From Alphaproteobacteria bacterium (lineage in GTDB: Bacteria > Pseudomonadota > Alphaproteobacteria > Caulobacterales > Aquidulcibacteraceae), in assembly GCA_026400735.1 (NCBI GenBank), contig JAPLOL010000078.1, forward strand, positions 1-64,000: DNA of 64,000 bases, given 5' to 3'. Both the position numbers and the translations under genes were made by a program. Under the pieces are notes generated by a model. It saw only the letters and a program-made list of their open reading frames with translations. It was not told where the DNA came from and made no database searches. Below, one piece after another: positions 1 to 10,241 of the stretch (positions within the stretch are counted from its first letter, which is position 1; each line of letters starts with the position of its first letter).

Positions 1-604
1 CGATTGAGATCGGTGATCTCAAGCTCGTTGCGATGCGAAGGTTTCAGACGTTTCGCCATCTCCACGACATCGCGATCGTAGAAATAGAGACCAGTCACCG
101 CCCAGTTTGACTTCGGCTTAGACGGCTTTTCTTCGATGCTGATGGCGCGTCCCGCTGCATCAAACTCGACGACACCGAAGCGCTCGGGATCGGCGACTTG
201 ATAGGCAAAGACAGTTGCACCGCCCGTTCGCGCCGATGCCGACGCGAGCTGCTCGCTGAGACCGTGCCCATAGAAAATATTGTCGCCAAGAACCAGCGCA
301 GCGCCTTCACCGGCAAGGAACTCTTCTGCAATCAAAAACGCCTGCGCGATACCAGAAGGCGTCGCCTGTTCAGCGTAAGAAAAGCGCATCCCCCACGACG
401 AGCCATCGCCAAGTAGGCGTTCGAAGTGAGGCAAATCCGCCGGTGTCGAGATGATAAGAATCTCACGGATGCCGCCGAGCATCAGCGTGGCTATCGGGTA
501 ATAGATCAGCGGCTTGTCGTAGACCGGCGTCAGTTGCTTCGAAATCGCAAGCGTCACCGGATGAAGGCGCGTGCCCGATCCGCCAGCCAGAACAATACCC
601 TTCA
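1..604 (-). CDS. rfbA: Glucose-1-phosphate thymidylyltransferase (C-terminus beyond left edge)
   Basis: Reverse-strand reading from CAT at 602-604 gives [37 protein letters not shown]..., the RmlA signature; open to the window edge; adjacent to rfbD/B/C. Confidence 0.95.
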
Positions 605-1486
605 TTCCACCCTCCAGCCGGCAGCTGCGATACTGCCAACGCAGGCTGCGACGGACTCCGTCCATGGCCTCATAGTAATGTTGTAGTCGCGGCTCAGCTT
701 CGAGCAATCAAGACGCGAGTTCTGCGGACGCTTCGCCTTTGTTGGGTATTGATCGGTAGATATCGGGACAATTTCCGCCGATGGGCCGCCAAGTGCGACC
801 GACCGCGCGAACACCTCACGGGCGAAAGCTGCCCAGCTTGTCTCACCTGTTCCCGCGCAATGATAGATGCCGGGCTCGCCGTCGCCACGTTGAAGCTTGC
901 CCGCGAGATTTAGCGTCGCGTCCGCCAAATCGAGAGCATATGTCGGCGATCCATACTGATCTCCAACAACTTTGATCTCGCGATGCGACTTGGCCAGTCG
1001 CAACATGGTGCGGACGAAGTTCTTTCCCTCCGCATCAAAGACCCACGACGTCCGGAGGACCACAGCATTCGGCGCCGCTTCGCGAACGCGCATTTCACCT
1101 TCGAGCTTTGAAGCACCGTAAACGCTCGTTGGCCCAACATCGTCAGTCTCGACATAGGGCTCGCGCTTCACGCCGCCAAAAACATAGTCCGTCGAATAGT
1201 GAACGAATGCTGCCCCGACTTTTGCCGAGGCGCGGGCCGCGATCTCGGCGCCAACCGCATTGATTGCAAAAGCGCGTTCTTTTGCGGACTCCGCTTGATC
1301 CACTTCGGTGTAAGCGCCGGCGTTGATAACGACCGTAGGGCGCATATCTGCGATCGCCTCGATCGAAGGATGTTCTAGGTCAAAGTCTTGGCGTCCCAGC
1401 GCAACAAGCGGTAGTCCGCGCTCGCGTGCGAGGCGCTGCAACGCGCGCGCTACTTGCCCCGATTTGCCAATGACGACGATGCTCAC
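602..1486 (-). CDS. rfbD: dTDP-4-dehydrorhamnose reductase
   Basis: [16 protein letters not shown]...YSTDYVFGG...[12 protein letters not shown] start at 1486 overlaps the end of rfbB, so the longer ORF start at 1558 is unlikely. Confidence 0.93.
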   Translation of the reverse strand: MSIVVIGKSGQVARALQRLARERGLPLVALGRQDFDLEHPSIEAIADMRPTVVINAGAYTEVDQAESAKERAFAINAVGAEIAARASAKVGAAFVHYSTDYVFGGVKREPYVETDDVGPTSVYGASKLEGEMRVREAAPNAVVLRTSWVFDAEGKNFVRTMLRLAKSHREIKVVGDQYGSPTYALDLADATLNLAGKLQRGDGEPGIYHCAGTGETSWAAFAREVFARSVALGGPSAEIVPISTDQYPTKAKRPQNSRLDCSKLSRDYNITMRPWTESVAACVGSIAAAGWRVE

Positions 1487-2541
1487 ACCGGGCTCCCACT
1501 CGCCGGCAGACCCTGGCGTTTCACTCCGACACCGCGTGCGCGAATTGGGCCCCACCAAGGTTCGTTATCGAGATACCAGCGCACCGTGCGTTCAATGCCG
1601 GACTCGAATGTCTCCTGCGCGCGCCACCCCAACTCCGTCTCGAGGCGCGTGGCGTCGATGGCGTACCGATGGTCGTGTCCGGGCCGGTCGGTTACAAATT
1701 TGATCTGAATGCGGTGAGATGTTGATTTTGGCGCCATCTGGTCCAGCAGATCGCAGATGCGATTCACGACTTGCAGATTTGTGCGCTCATTGCGGCCGCC
1801 GACGTTATAGGTGCGCCCCGGCTGGCCCTTCGTCGCGATGAGACACAACGCTTCGACGTGATCATCCACATAGAGCCAATCGCGCACATTGCTGCCGTCG
1901 CCGTAGATTTCGAGTGGATCACCGAACAGGCCGCTTAAAATTGTGCGCGGGATGAGCTTTTCCGGCAGGTGATATGGCCCGTAATTATTCGAGCAGTTCG
2001 AGATCATCACGGGCATGCCATGGGTGTGAAACCACGCGCTTGCCAAATGGTCGGCGCCGGCCTTGCTCGCCGAATATGGCGAGCGCGGATCGTACGCTGT
2101 CTCCTCGGTGAACAAACCCTCAGGCCCAAGCGAGCCATACACTTCGTCCGTAGAGACATGTACAACGCGAAATTTCTCGTCTTTACCTCGCTTGACCCAA
2201 TGAGCGTGCGCGGCATCTAGGATGTTGAACGTCCCGTTGAGATTTGTCTGGATGAAATCCGCCGCGTGCGTGATTGAGCGATCGACGTGGCTCTCTGCCG
2301 CCAGGTGAAACACGACATCGGGTTGCACAGCGTCGAAGGCACGCCCAACCGCCTCGCGATCGCAAATATCCGCCTGAAAAAGCGCGTAGCTCGGCGTATC
2401 CGCTATGGGCGCGAGCGAGGACAGATGACCGGCGTACGTGAGCTTGTCGTATACGGCCGCAGTCCAACCTGGCGTCTTCGCGATCCGGCGCACAAGAGCT
2501 GAGCCAATAAAGCCCGCGCCCCCCGTAATCAGCGTCTTCAT
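1483..2541 (-). CDS. rfbB: dTDP-glucose 4,6-dehydratase
   Basis: MKTLITGGAGFIGSALVRRI...HLAAESHVDRSI...STDEVYGSLG...PYSASKAGADHL. Confidence 0.96.
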   Translation of the reverse strand: MKTLITGGAGFIGSALVRRIAKTPGWTAAVYDKLTYAGHLSSLAPIADTPSYALFQADICDREAVGRAFDAVQPDVVFHLAAESHVDRSITHAADFIQTNLNGTFNILDAAHAHWVKRGKDEKFRVVHVSTDEVYGSLGPEGLFTEETAYDPRSPYSASKAGADHLASAWFHTHGMPVMISNCSNNYGPYHLPEKLIPRTILSGLFGDPLEIYGDGSNVRDWLYVDDHVEALCLIATKGQPGRTYNVGGRNERTNLQVVNRICDLLDQMAPKSTSHRIQIKFVTDRPGHDHRYAIDATRLETELGWRAQETFESGIERTVRWYLDNEPWWGPIRARGVGVKRQGLPASGSPV

Positions 2542-2571
2542 AAGAAACTCCCGCCGCGAGCAAAGGCGCGG

Positions 2572-3120
2572 TTAGAAAAATGACTCAAGTTGCGCGAGCC
2601 GAGGAAATTGCCGATCGCGCTCTGCAATCACCAGTGATTCTGGAGGCAACGACCAATCGATGCCAATCGCCGGATCATCCCACGCCAGCCCGCGTTCATC
2701 TTCGCGGCTATAGTACTCGCTCACCTTGTAGAGAACCTCAGTATTCGGCTCCAGCGTGAGAAAGCCGTGCGCAAAGCCCTTTGGCACAAATAATTGTCGA
2801 CCATTTTCGGCACTCAAATGCACGGCGAGCCATTGGCCGAAAGTCGGCGAGGCGCGCCGAATATCAACTGCAACATCAAGCACAGCGCCGCGCAGGACAC
2901 GCACTAGCTTGTCCTGCGCCTTCGGCGGAACTTGGAAGTGCATCCCGCGCAATGTGCCTTTTGCCGCTGAAAGCGATTGGTTATCCTGCACGAATGCGAC
3001 ATCGCCCAGCATCTCCGACAACGCGCGCGCGTTGAAGGTCTCGCTGAACCATCCACGCTCGTCGCCGAAACGGCGCGGCGTATACGTCCAGACATCGGGG
3101 ATGGATTGGCGTTCGATCAC
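2572..3120 (-). CDS. rfbC: dTDP-4-dehydrorhamnose 3,5-epimerase
   Basis: DERGWFSETFN...FVQDNQSLSAAKGTLRGMHFQ...KGFAHGF; operon context. Confidence 0.95.
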   Translation of the reverse strand: MIERQSIPDVWTYTPRRFGDERGWFSETFNARALSEMLGDVAFVQDNQSLSAAKGTLRGMHFQVPPKAQDKLVRVLRGAVLDVAVDIRRASPTFGQWLAVHLSAENGRQLFVPKGFAHGFLTLEPNTEVLYKVSEYYSREDERGLAWDDPAIGIDWSLPPESLVIAERDRQFPRLAQLESFF

Positions 3121-4181
3121 GCTGCAGCCGCCTTGCGAATGTCATCGCCGACACGCCACGACATCACGCCGCCGTTGGTCAGACTTGATGCGAAGATGCG
3201 GCCAGGCATTTGCTCAAGCGCGCGCAGGACATGGTGCCGGCGACAAGGATCAACCAGGAACATCATGAAGCCTCCACCGCCAGCGCCAGAGACCTTCCCG
3301 CCAAACGCGCCAGCGGACTTTGCGGCCTCATAGATCGCGTCCAGTTCGGGCGTGCTGACGGTCGAGGCCGTGCGTTTCTTTTGCGCCCATCCGTCATCCA
3401 AAAGCGCGCCCACTGAATCAATGCGACCCAACAGCAAGGCTTGCTTCATCTGGAACGCCATGGTTTTCAACTGATGCATCGCCTCGATTGAAGCGACATC
3501 CCCGCCGCCGACCTTTCGCGTTTGCTCGTCGATGATCCGCGCGCTCTCGCGCGAGACACCGGAGAAGAACAGGATCAGCGACGCTTCGAATTCGGCCGCT
3601 ATCTCGGGGGTGATCCGCAGTGGGTTGACCAGAACGCTGTCGCCCGGTCCGAACTCAATAAAATTTACGCCGCCAAACGCCGCCGCATACTGGTCCTGCT
3701 TGCCGCCGTTCAGGCCCAAGTCCACCCGCTCGATTTCATAGGCCAAGTGCGCAACCTCGTAAGGACCGAGACGCGCTTGAAACAATTCGTTGAAGGCCTG
3801 CACCAGCGCCACGACCATCGCAGACGACGTTCCCAAACCCGATCCTGGCGGCACGTCGGCATAGGCATTCACAGCCAGCGCAAGCCCCGCCCCACCGTTG
3901 AAGTCGGCGCACATTCGATTGTAGACGCCCTTCAAGAGGTTGAGTTCGCCTCCCAGAGGAAGCTTGCCTTCCACCGACCCCGTCCAAGATATGTCGCGGT
4001 CATCCAGATGCAGTTCGACTTGGCCGCTGACCGAGGGCGTGATTGTCACGTTGGCGTATAAATCGACGGTCGCGTTGATAACGACGCCGCCGTAGGTCTC
4101 CGCATAGGGGGACGTGTCCGTGGCGCCGCCGCCAAGACCCAGACGCAAGGGCGCACGAGCCCGAATGAAAGATCTCGACAT
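3117..4181 (-). CDS. hddA: GHMP kinase, D-glycero-alpha-D-manno-heptose 7-phosphate kinase type (HddA-like)
   Basis: IRARAPLRLGLGGGATDTSPYAE...PPGSGLGTSSAMVVALVQAF...GGKVSGAGGGGFMMF; GHMP motifs; overlaps rfbC by 4 nt. Confidence 0.85.
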   Translation of the reverse strand: MSRSFIRARAPLRLGLGGGATDTSPYAETYGGVVINATVDLYANVTITPSVSGQVELHLDDRDISWTGSVEGKLPLGGELNLLKGVYNRMCADFNGGAGLALAVNAYADVPPGSGLGTSSAMVVALVQAFNELFQARLGPYEVAHLAYEIERVDLGLNGGKQDQYAAAFGGVNFIEFGPGDSVLVNPLRITPEIAAEFEASLILFFSGVSRESARIIDEQTRKVGGGDVASIEAMHQLKTMAFQMKQALLLGRIDSVGALLDDGWAQKKRTASTVSTPELDAIYEAAKSAGAFGGKVSGAGGGGFMMFLVDPCRRHHVLRALEQMPGRIFASSLTNGGVMSWRVGDDIRKAAAA

Positions 4182-4247
4182 CTGTGTACCCTGCCTGGAA
4201 ACGCGATAGCACGGGCGCCGCCAACTGCCAATTTGACTGCGCTGAAG

Positions 4248-5018
4248 CTAACGCGACCACCCTTCAGGCCTGCGTTCTTGTACATAGGCGTCCCAAACTT
4301 CTTCGGGCGCGCCGGACATGACTTCGCGGCCGCGATCGAGCCAAAGCGCTTGATTGCAAAGTTGGGAAACGATTGTTCCAGAGTGCGTCGCGAGCACCAG
4401 TATCTTGGCGCGTTCGAACAGCGCACGAACGCGCGTAGCCGCCTTCTCGACGAAATGTGCATCGCCAGCGCCGATCAGTTCGTCGACGATAATGATGTCT
4501 CGCTCAACACTGGTTGCGAGAGCGAAGCTCAAACGAACCATCATGCCGGCCGAATAGGTGCGTATTGGAAGAGCGAGGAACTCGCCGAGTTCTGTGAACT
4601 CAGCCACATCCTCCTCCAGCGCTTTGATCCGCGCCTTTGGAACGCCGAGCAAGCGTCCGACAAATTCAATATTCTCAAGTCCGGTGCGCTCATGATCCAG
4701 GCCCGCGCCCGGATTGAGGATCGATGCTCGCGTACCCTGGATGACAGCATCCCCCGAGTTCGGCAGCACGAGACCGGCGCAGACCTTGAGCATGGTCGTC
4801 TTGCCCGAGCCATTGCGGCCAACGAGCGCCAACCGATCACCCTCTTTGAGCTTGATCGAGACACCGTCGAGCGCGTCCACCACGGGAATATCGCCAGCGT
4901 CGCGGGCAATGCGTCCAAACGAAGCGCGATTCGCCGCAAACCCAAGAATGGAGCGCTGCCTACCTGTGGTGAACAACGGGTAGCGCACGACAATGTTGGA
5001 AAGTTCGATGCGCGCCAT
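4248..5018 (-). CDS. ABC transporter ATP-binding protein, polysaccharide/O-antigen export (Wzt-like)
   Basis: Walker A GRNGSGKTT, signature YSAGMMVRLSFA, Walker B IIIVDELIGAGD; next to Wzm-like permease. Confidence 0.92.
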   Translation of the reverse strand: MARIELSNIVVRYPLFTTGRQRSILGFAANRASFGRIARDAGDIPVVDALDGVSIKLKEGDRLALVGRNGSGKTTMLKVCAGLVLPNSGDAVIQGTRASILNPGAGLDHERTGLENIEFVGRLLGVPKARIKALEEDVAEFTELGEFLALPIRTYSAGMMVRLSFALATSVERDIIIVDELIGAGDAHFVEKAATRVRALFERAKILVLATHSGTIVSQLCNQALWLDRGREVMSGAPEEVWDAYVQERRPEGWSR

Positions 5019-5020
5019 TG

Positions 5021-5839
5021 TTACATCCAATAGTAGAGCCGACGCCGGCTCATCGCGAAGCAAACGAAACCAAAAATCATCAACCCAAACGCCACAGCGA
5101 TAGCAACCAGCCAAGTCTCAATGCTCGGCGCGCGACCGAGCAAAGGCTCGCGAACCAAGTCGATGATATAGTGAAACGGATTGTACCGGACGACCCACTG
5201 ATTTACGTCGAGCTGCTCGGCGCGCCACATCACGGGCGAGACAAAAAACAAGAAACTCGAGACGATCCCCATCGCCGGTTGCAAGTCGCGATAGCGCGCG
5301 CCGAAGACCGCAAGCACGATACCGATGCCGGTGCCCGCAACCATGACAACGAGCAGCGCGGGTATAACGTACAGCATCTCCACGTGGAACAACGCGCCCA
5401 CGTTGGGGGCTCCGGGGCGTGTGCTCAACCAGATCATCACCACGATCAACGGGATGAGCTGGTGAAGGAAGATGACGACATAGGTGATCGAGCGCCGCCA
5501 GATTTGGGTCAGCCACGGCAATTCGAACGATTCAATGAAGCCGCGCGTTTGAATGAACGTGGCGGGCATCTCGACGAGATAGCTGGAAATCAGGGTCCAG
5601 ACCGGAATGCCTGCAGCTAGGTAAAGCGCGTAGGTCTCCGGGTCCGCTTTGAAGAGACCGGAGAATACAACGACGAAACCAGCGATCGTTGCAGCCTGGC
5701 CGAGGACGATCCACATCGGACCCAGAATTGTGCGCTGATACTTGCTGTAGACGTCCGACAAAGCCAGGCGCAGCGCCAACGGGAGCCGATAGACCGACCC
5801 CGCCAAATCTCTAAATGCGACGCTTGTTGCCGCCCCCAA
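5021..5839 (-). CDS. ABC transporter permease, polysaccharide/O-antigen export (Wzm-like)
   Basis: Multi-TM ABC-2 type protein, YSKYQRTILGPMWIVLGQ...VMWRAEQL...YNPFHYIIDLVREPLLG. Confidence 0.92.
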   Translation of the reverse strand: MGAATSVAFRDLAGSVYRLPLALRLALSDVYSKYQRTILGPMWIVLGQAATIAGFVVVFSGLFKADPETYALYLAAGIPVWTLISSYLVEMPATFIQTRGFIESFELPWLTQIWRRSITYVVIFLHQLIPLIVVMIWLSTRPGAPNVGALFHVEMLYVIPALLVVMVAGTGIGIVLAVFGARYRDLQPAMGIVSSFLFFVSPVMWRAEQLDVNQWVVRYNPFHYIIDLVREPLLGRAPSIETWLVAIAVAFGLMIFGFVCFAMSRRRLYYWM

Positions 5840-6010
5840 ATCCGATCTCCCCCGGGATACGCACTTGGGCGCCCACTCGCGCCGGGTCTTACCAGGAGCG
5901 ACGCAATGGCGTCATCGGGGAAATGCCGTTAGGCGTACGCTCCCAGGCGGCGGCGCGCTGTCGCGGGAGATTCGCGAACCGCCTGTTTGGCTCGGAGGAC
6001 AGTCTTGACC

Positions 6011-8383
6011 GTGATCCGCCAAGCACTCGTACTGGTCGGGGGGCGCGGAACGCGGCTGGGTGACGCGGCGCGCGACTATCCTAAGCCCTTGGTTCCAATC
6101 GCGGGTGATACGAGATTTCTCGACTATCTCATCGAGGACATTGCTCGACACGGCATTGAAGACATCATTCTCCTGGCTGGCCACCTCGCCGAGAAAGTCG
6201 TCGAACGTTACGAGGGCAAGCAAATCCGCAACGCACGCCTGCGCGTGACGATCGAGCCTTCCGCGGCCGGCACAGCTGGTGCGCTGCGCTATGTCGCCGA
6301 CGACCTCGACGATGTGTTCCTGCTCACTAATGGCGATTCCTTCCTAGACATGAACTATCTGGCGCTCGCTCAAGCGCTGAAGCCAAACGATCTAGGCGCC
6401 ATGGCGCTGCGCTCTGTCCCTGACGCAAAGCGCTTCGGGCGCGTCGAAACCAAAGGCGATCGTGTCGTCGCGTTCCGCGAGAAAGACCCCACGTTTGAGG
6501 GGCCCTCGCTCATTTCCGCAGGCGTCTATGCGTTGCGCCGCTCGGTGATCGCCTTGGTAGGCGAGCCGCCCTGCTCGCTTGAAACGGAGATTTTTCCGCG
6601 ACTGGTCGCAAACAATGCTCTCGCGTGTCACGTGTTTGACGGCCACTTTGTGGACATCGGGCTGCCAGACACACTTCAAGAAGCACGTGCCACGTTGCCT
6701 GAGAAGCTGCGGCGCAGCGCCGTGTTGTTTGATCGCGACGGCACACTTATTCACGACGACGGCTACACCCACGCGCCGGAAGCGCTGCGCTGGCAGCCGG
6801 GTGCGATCGAAGCTGTCCGCCACTGCAACGATGCGGGCGCCCTTGCGATCGTCGTCACAAATCAGGCGGGCGTCGCGCGTGGCTACTACGACGAAAACGC
6901 CGTGGACCGCTTTCACGCGCACATGCAAAGCGAGCTGCGCCTGCATGGCGCACACATCGACGCCTTCTATTATTGCCCGTACCACGGCGATGGCGTCGTC
7001 TCCGGCTATGCGCTTGCAAACCACCCGGACCGCAAACCGAACCCAGGGATGTTGCGGCGCGCGCTATTGGAATGGCGGATCGATCCCGCGCGCGCCTTCG
7101 TGGTTGGCGACACCGATAACGACAGCGGCGCGGCGCAGGCGGCAGGTCTGAGACACTTCATCGTCAAGCCCGGCGCGTTGCATGCGGCGGTCTTGGACGG
7201 ATTGCAGAAGCACCAAAAACCGCAATCGGTGGATCCAATCGGGGACCTCAAGCAGCGAGCAGACACCGCACGCGCCTGGTTGTTTGATCACGCGCTGCCG
7301 CTTTGGTGGGAACGCGGCTTTGACCGCGACGCGCGTTGCTTCCAAGAGCGCATGGCGCAAGACGGCACACCGCTGAGCATGCCGCGGCGCATTCGGGTGC
7401 AAGCCCGGCAAACGCTCGTTTATGCGCGCGCGGGACGCATGGGTTGGCCGGGCCCTTGGCGTGAAGCCGTTGAGGCTGGCGCCGATGTACTGATGCGTCA
7501 CGGTCTGCGCGCCGACGGCGGCACGCGTCACTTGCTGAACGAGCACGGCGAACCGGCGGATGACCGGCGCGACCTCTACGACCACGCCTTCGTCGTTCTG
7601 GGACTCTCCGAAGCCGCCCTCGCACTTGGCAGTCGCGACGATCTGATCGCTGGCGCGACATCGCTAACGGATTGGACCGAGGCAAACTGGGCGCACGCCG
7701 CCGGCGGCTTTGCCGAGGGCGACATCACACCAACGCCGCCACGCCGCCAAAACCCGCACATGCATTGGTTCGAGGCGATGCTGGCGTTGCATGAGGTGAG
7801 CGGCGAGCGCGCGCCTCTCGATCGCGCAACGAAGATCGCCACGTTGTTCGAAAGCAAATTCTTCAACCACCGCTTTGGCGCAGTGACGGAATATTTCGAC
7901 GACACCTGGCGTCCGCAGCCGGAGGAAAGCGGAAGCCTCGCCGAGCCGGGCCATGGCTTCGAGTGGAGCTGGCTCATTCAGCGCTGGACGTCACTTGGCG
8001 GCGGCGACCTCGGCGCTATCGCCGAGCGGCTGCGCGTCAACGGCGAACTCTACGGCATCAACGCACGCGGCGATGTCTATGACGACATACACCTGGACGG
8101 CCGCCCCCGCACGCTCACCACCCGCCTATGGCCGCACACGGAGCGCGTAAAAGCAAACGCCGTCCGCTTCGAACGCGCGCGCGATCCAAACGCAGCCGCC
8201 TCAGCGATACAGGCGTTCGACGCGATGATGGGCCATTGTGAGGGCGCACTTCCTGGTCTGTGGCGCGATCAACGCTCTGCGGACGGAGCGCTGATTGATC
8301 AACCCGCACTGGCATCGAGCCTCTACCACGTGACGATGGCGATCTACGAGCTGGTGCGCGTCGCCGGCGCCCTCAAAGCGTGA
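6011..8383 (+). CDS. Trimodular protein: sugar-1-P nucleotidyltransferase (HddC-like) + HAD-IIIA heptose bisphosphate phosphatase (GmhB-like) + AGE-family epimerase/isomerase
   Basis: Residues ~1-230 LVLVGGRGTRLGDAARDYPKPLVPI; middle AVLFDRDGTLIHDDGYTH...VTNQAGVARGYY...FVVGDTDNDSGAAQAAG; C-term HMHWFEAMLALHEVSGE...EPGHGFEWSWLI. GTG start at 6011 preferred. Confidence 0.85.
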   Translation: MIRQALVLVGGRGTRLGDAARDYPKPLVPIAGDTRFLDYLIEDIARHGIEDIILLAGHLAEKVVERYEGKQIRNARLRVTIEPSAAGTAGALRYVADDLDDVFLLTNGDSFLDMNYLALAQALKPNDLGAMALRSVPDAKRFGRVETKGDRVVAFREKDPTFEGPSLISAGVYALRRSVIALVGEPPCSLETEIFPRLVANNALACHVFDGHFVDIGLPDTLQEARATLPEKLRRSAVLFDRDGTLIHDDGYTHAPEALRWQPGAIEAVRHCNDAGALAIVVTNQAGVARGYYDENAVDRFHAHMQSELRLHGAHIDAFYYCPYHGDGVVSGYALANHPDRKPNPGMLRRALLEWRIDPARAFVVGDTDNDSGAAQAAGLRHFIVKPGALHAAVLDGLQKHQKPQSVDPIGDLKQRADTARAWLFDHALPLWWERGFDRDARCFQERMAQDGTPLSMPRRIRVQARQTLVYARAGRMGWPGPWREAVEAGADVLMRHGLRADGGTRHLLNEHGEPADDRRDLYDHAFVVLGLSEAALALGSRDDLIAGATSLTDWTEANWAHAAGGFAEGDITPTPPRRQNPHMHWFEAMLALHEVSGERAPLDRATKIATLFESKFFNHRFGAVTEYFDDTWRPQPEESGSLAEPGHGFEWSWLIQRWTSLGGGDLGAIAERLRVNGELYGINARGDVYDDIHLDGRPRTLTTRLWPHTERVKANAVRFERARDPNAAASAIQAFDAMMGHCEGALPGLWRDQRSADGALIDQPALASSLYHVTMAIYELVRVAGALKA

Positions 8384-9363
8384 GCCTCGCAACGATCATC
8401 ATCGTGACGCACAACACGGCGCGTTGGCGCGCGCGGCAAAAAGCAGCGCTCGAAGCACAAACCGATAAGAGATGGCGCTTGTGCGTTATCGACAACGCCT
8501 CGCGCGCCGAAGAGCGCCCTCTTGCAGAGCATTTTCCCGAGGGCGCGCAACTTACACAAAGCGACGTCAATCTCGGCTTCGCCGAAGCCAACAATGTTTG
8601 CGCGCGCGACGCACAGACGCCTTACCTGGTTTTCCTCAACCCGGATGCGTTTCCTGAGCCAAACTGGTTTGAGCACCTGATCGCCGCGGCTGAGCGCTAT
8701 CCGCACGCTGGCGCAATTGGCTGCCTTCAGAAGCGCGACGGCGCGCCCGGTGTGCTCGACGGCGTTGGCGATGTGATGCACGCAAGCGGCCTCGCCTATC
8801 GCGCCGGCTTCGGCAAACACGCCGCTCCGCCTCCACTTGGCGAAACGTTTTCAGCCTGCGCCGCCGCGATGCTGGTGCGGCGCGATGCATTTGAAGCGGT
8901 CGGCGGCTTCGATGCCCGCTACTTCTGCTACTTCGAAGATGTAGATCTCGGCTTTCGTTTGCGTCTCGCGGGCTGGCGCATCGTGCAAACGCCGGACGCA
9001 ATCGTCGCGCATGTGGGCGGTGGCTCAGCCGGCGCGACATCGGCGTTCGCCGAGTTTCACGGCGCGCGCAATCGGCTTTGGACCTTTATCAAATGCATGC
9101 CGGGGCCGCTGATGTGGTTGCTGCTGCCGCTGCATTTACTCGCGACAGTATTGGTCGCGACGCTGGCGCCTCTGCGCGGACGCGGTCTCGGCGCGTGGCG
9201 CGGCATTGTCGCCGGATTTTCCGGGCTTGGACCGATCTGGGCCACGCGACGAGAGCTGCAGCGCACGCGTAAAGCGTCGCTCGCCGACATCGCATCAGCG
9301 CTCGCCTGGTCGCCGGACGTGCTGATCACGCGCCGCCCTGTGCGCCACAAAATCCGAGGATAG
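8380..9363 (+). CDS. Glycosyltransferase family 2
   Basis: TIIIVTHNTARW...VIDNAS...LGFAEANNVCAR...VFLNPDA...FDARYFCYFEDVDLGFRLRLAGW; 4-nt overlap with previous gene. Confidence 0.92.
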   Translation: MSLATIIIVTHNTARWRARQKAALEAQTDKRWRLCVIDNASRAEERPLAEHFPEGAQLTQSDVNLGFAEANNVCARDAQTPYLVFLNPDAFPEPNWFEHLIAAAERYPHAGAIGCLQKRDGAPGVLDGVGDVMHASGLAYRAGFGKHAAPPPLGETFSACAAAMLVRRDAFEAVGGFDARYFCYFEDVDLGFRLRLAGWRIVQTPDAIVAHVGGGSAGATSAFAEFHGARNRLWTFIKCMPGPLMWLLLPLHLLATVLVATLAPLRGRGLGAWRGIVAGFSGLGPIWATRRELQRTRKASLADIASALAWSPDVLITRRPVRHKIRG

Positions 9364-9421
9364 AGTCGGATCAATCCGGGGAGGCGCGGCGTGGACCTAA
9401 CATGACGGCAAAGGAGCCCTG

Positions 9422-10230
9422 ATGTCCCAATCCACTCACCTCAACCTTCCCTTCCTCGCCGGCGCGCAAGCCCAGAAGCACGTCACGGTCAATGAATCGC
9501 TGTTACGGCTCGATGCATTGGTGCAGCTCTCGGCGCGTTCGGCGACAACCAGCGCACAACCTGGATCGCCAAGCGATGGCGACATCTACGTGCTGCCCGC
9601 GGGCAAGACTGGCGCTGATTGGGGCGGCATGGCGAATGGCGCGCTCGCCTATTATCGCGATGGCATTTGGGAAGAACTGACGCCAAACCCCGGCTGGCGC
9701 TGCTACGTCGCCGCGGCCTCATCTTCAGCACGCAGATGGCCGGCGTCTCGTACGCGCGCATCTGGAACACCTCAAAGACGCCCAATCAATCGGCGTGGGT
9801 CAAAGCCGCGCCATCGACGACCACCCTGCGCGTCACCGACGCGGCCGCCATCGCCAGCTGGACCAATGGCGAGACCATTCAGCTCGGCGATCCTACAGGC
9901 GTCACGCCCAACCGCGTCATCGCGCTCGACATCTCGCCGATGATGCAAACCGTGCTCGGCCGCGTGTTCCGCCAGTCGGGCGTGCTGCTCAAAGCCCTGG
10001 TCGAGGGCCTGTCGGCCCAAGCCGTGCTTGATACGAGCGAGGCCGGTCTGGGTGGCTCCTTCAATGGCCAACGCAGCGAATCCGGCGGTTCGCGCCTTGG
10101 CGGCCAATACACACAGATGACGAGCGTGCAGTCACCGATCTCGGATTCGAACTTGGTGTTTATGCGTGAAACGGTGACAGGGACCGCGATGGGTGTCACG
10201 GCGCTTTCAGTGAACGGCGTGTGGGTTTAG
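9422..10230 (+). pseudogene. DUF2793-type phage/GTA-like protein, frameshifted
   Basis: N-terminal half (frame of 9422) MSQSTHLNLPFLAGAQAQKHVTVNESLLRLDALVQL...ELTPNPGWRCYV; C-terminal half in a different frame IFSTQMAGVSYARIWNTSKTPNQSAW...SPISDSNLVFMRETVTGTAMGVTALSVNGVWV; break near 9705-9730. Confidence 0.7.
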
Positions 10231-10241
10231 GAAAGCGGTCT

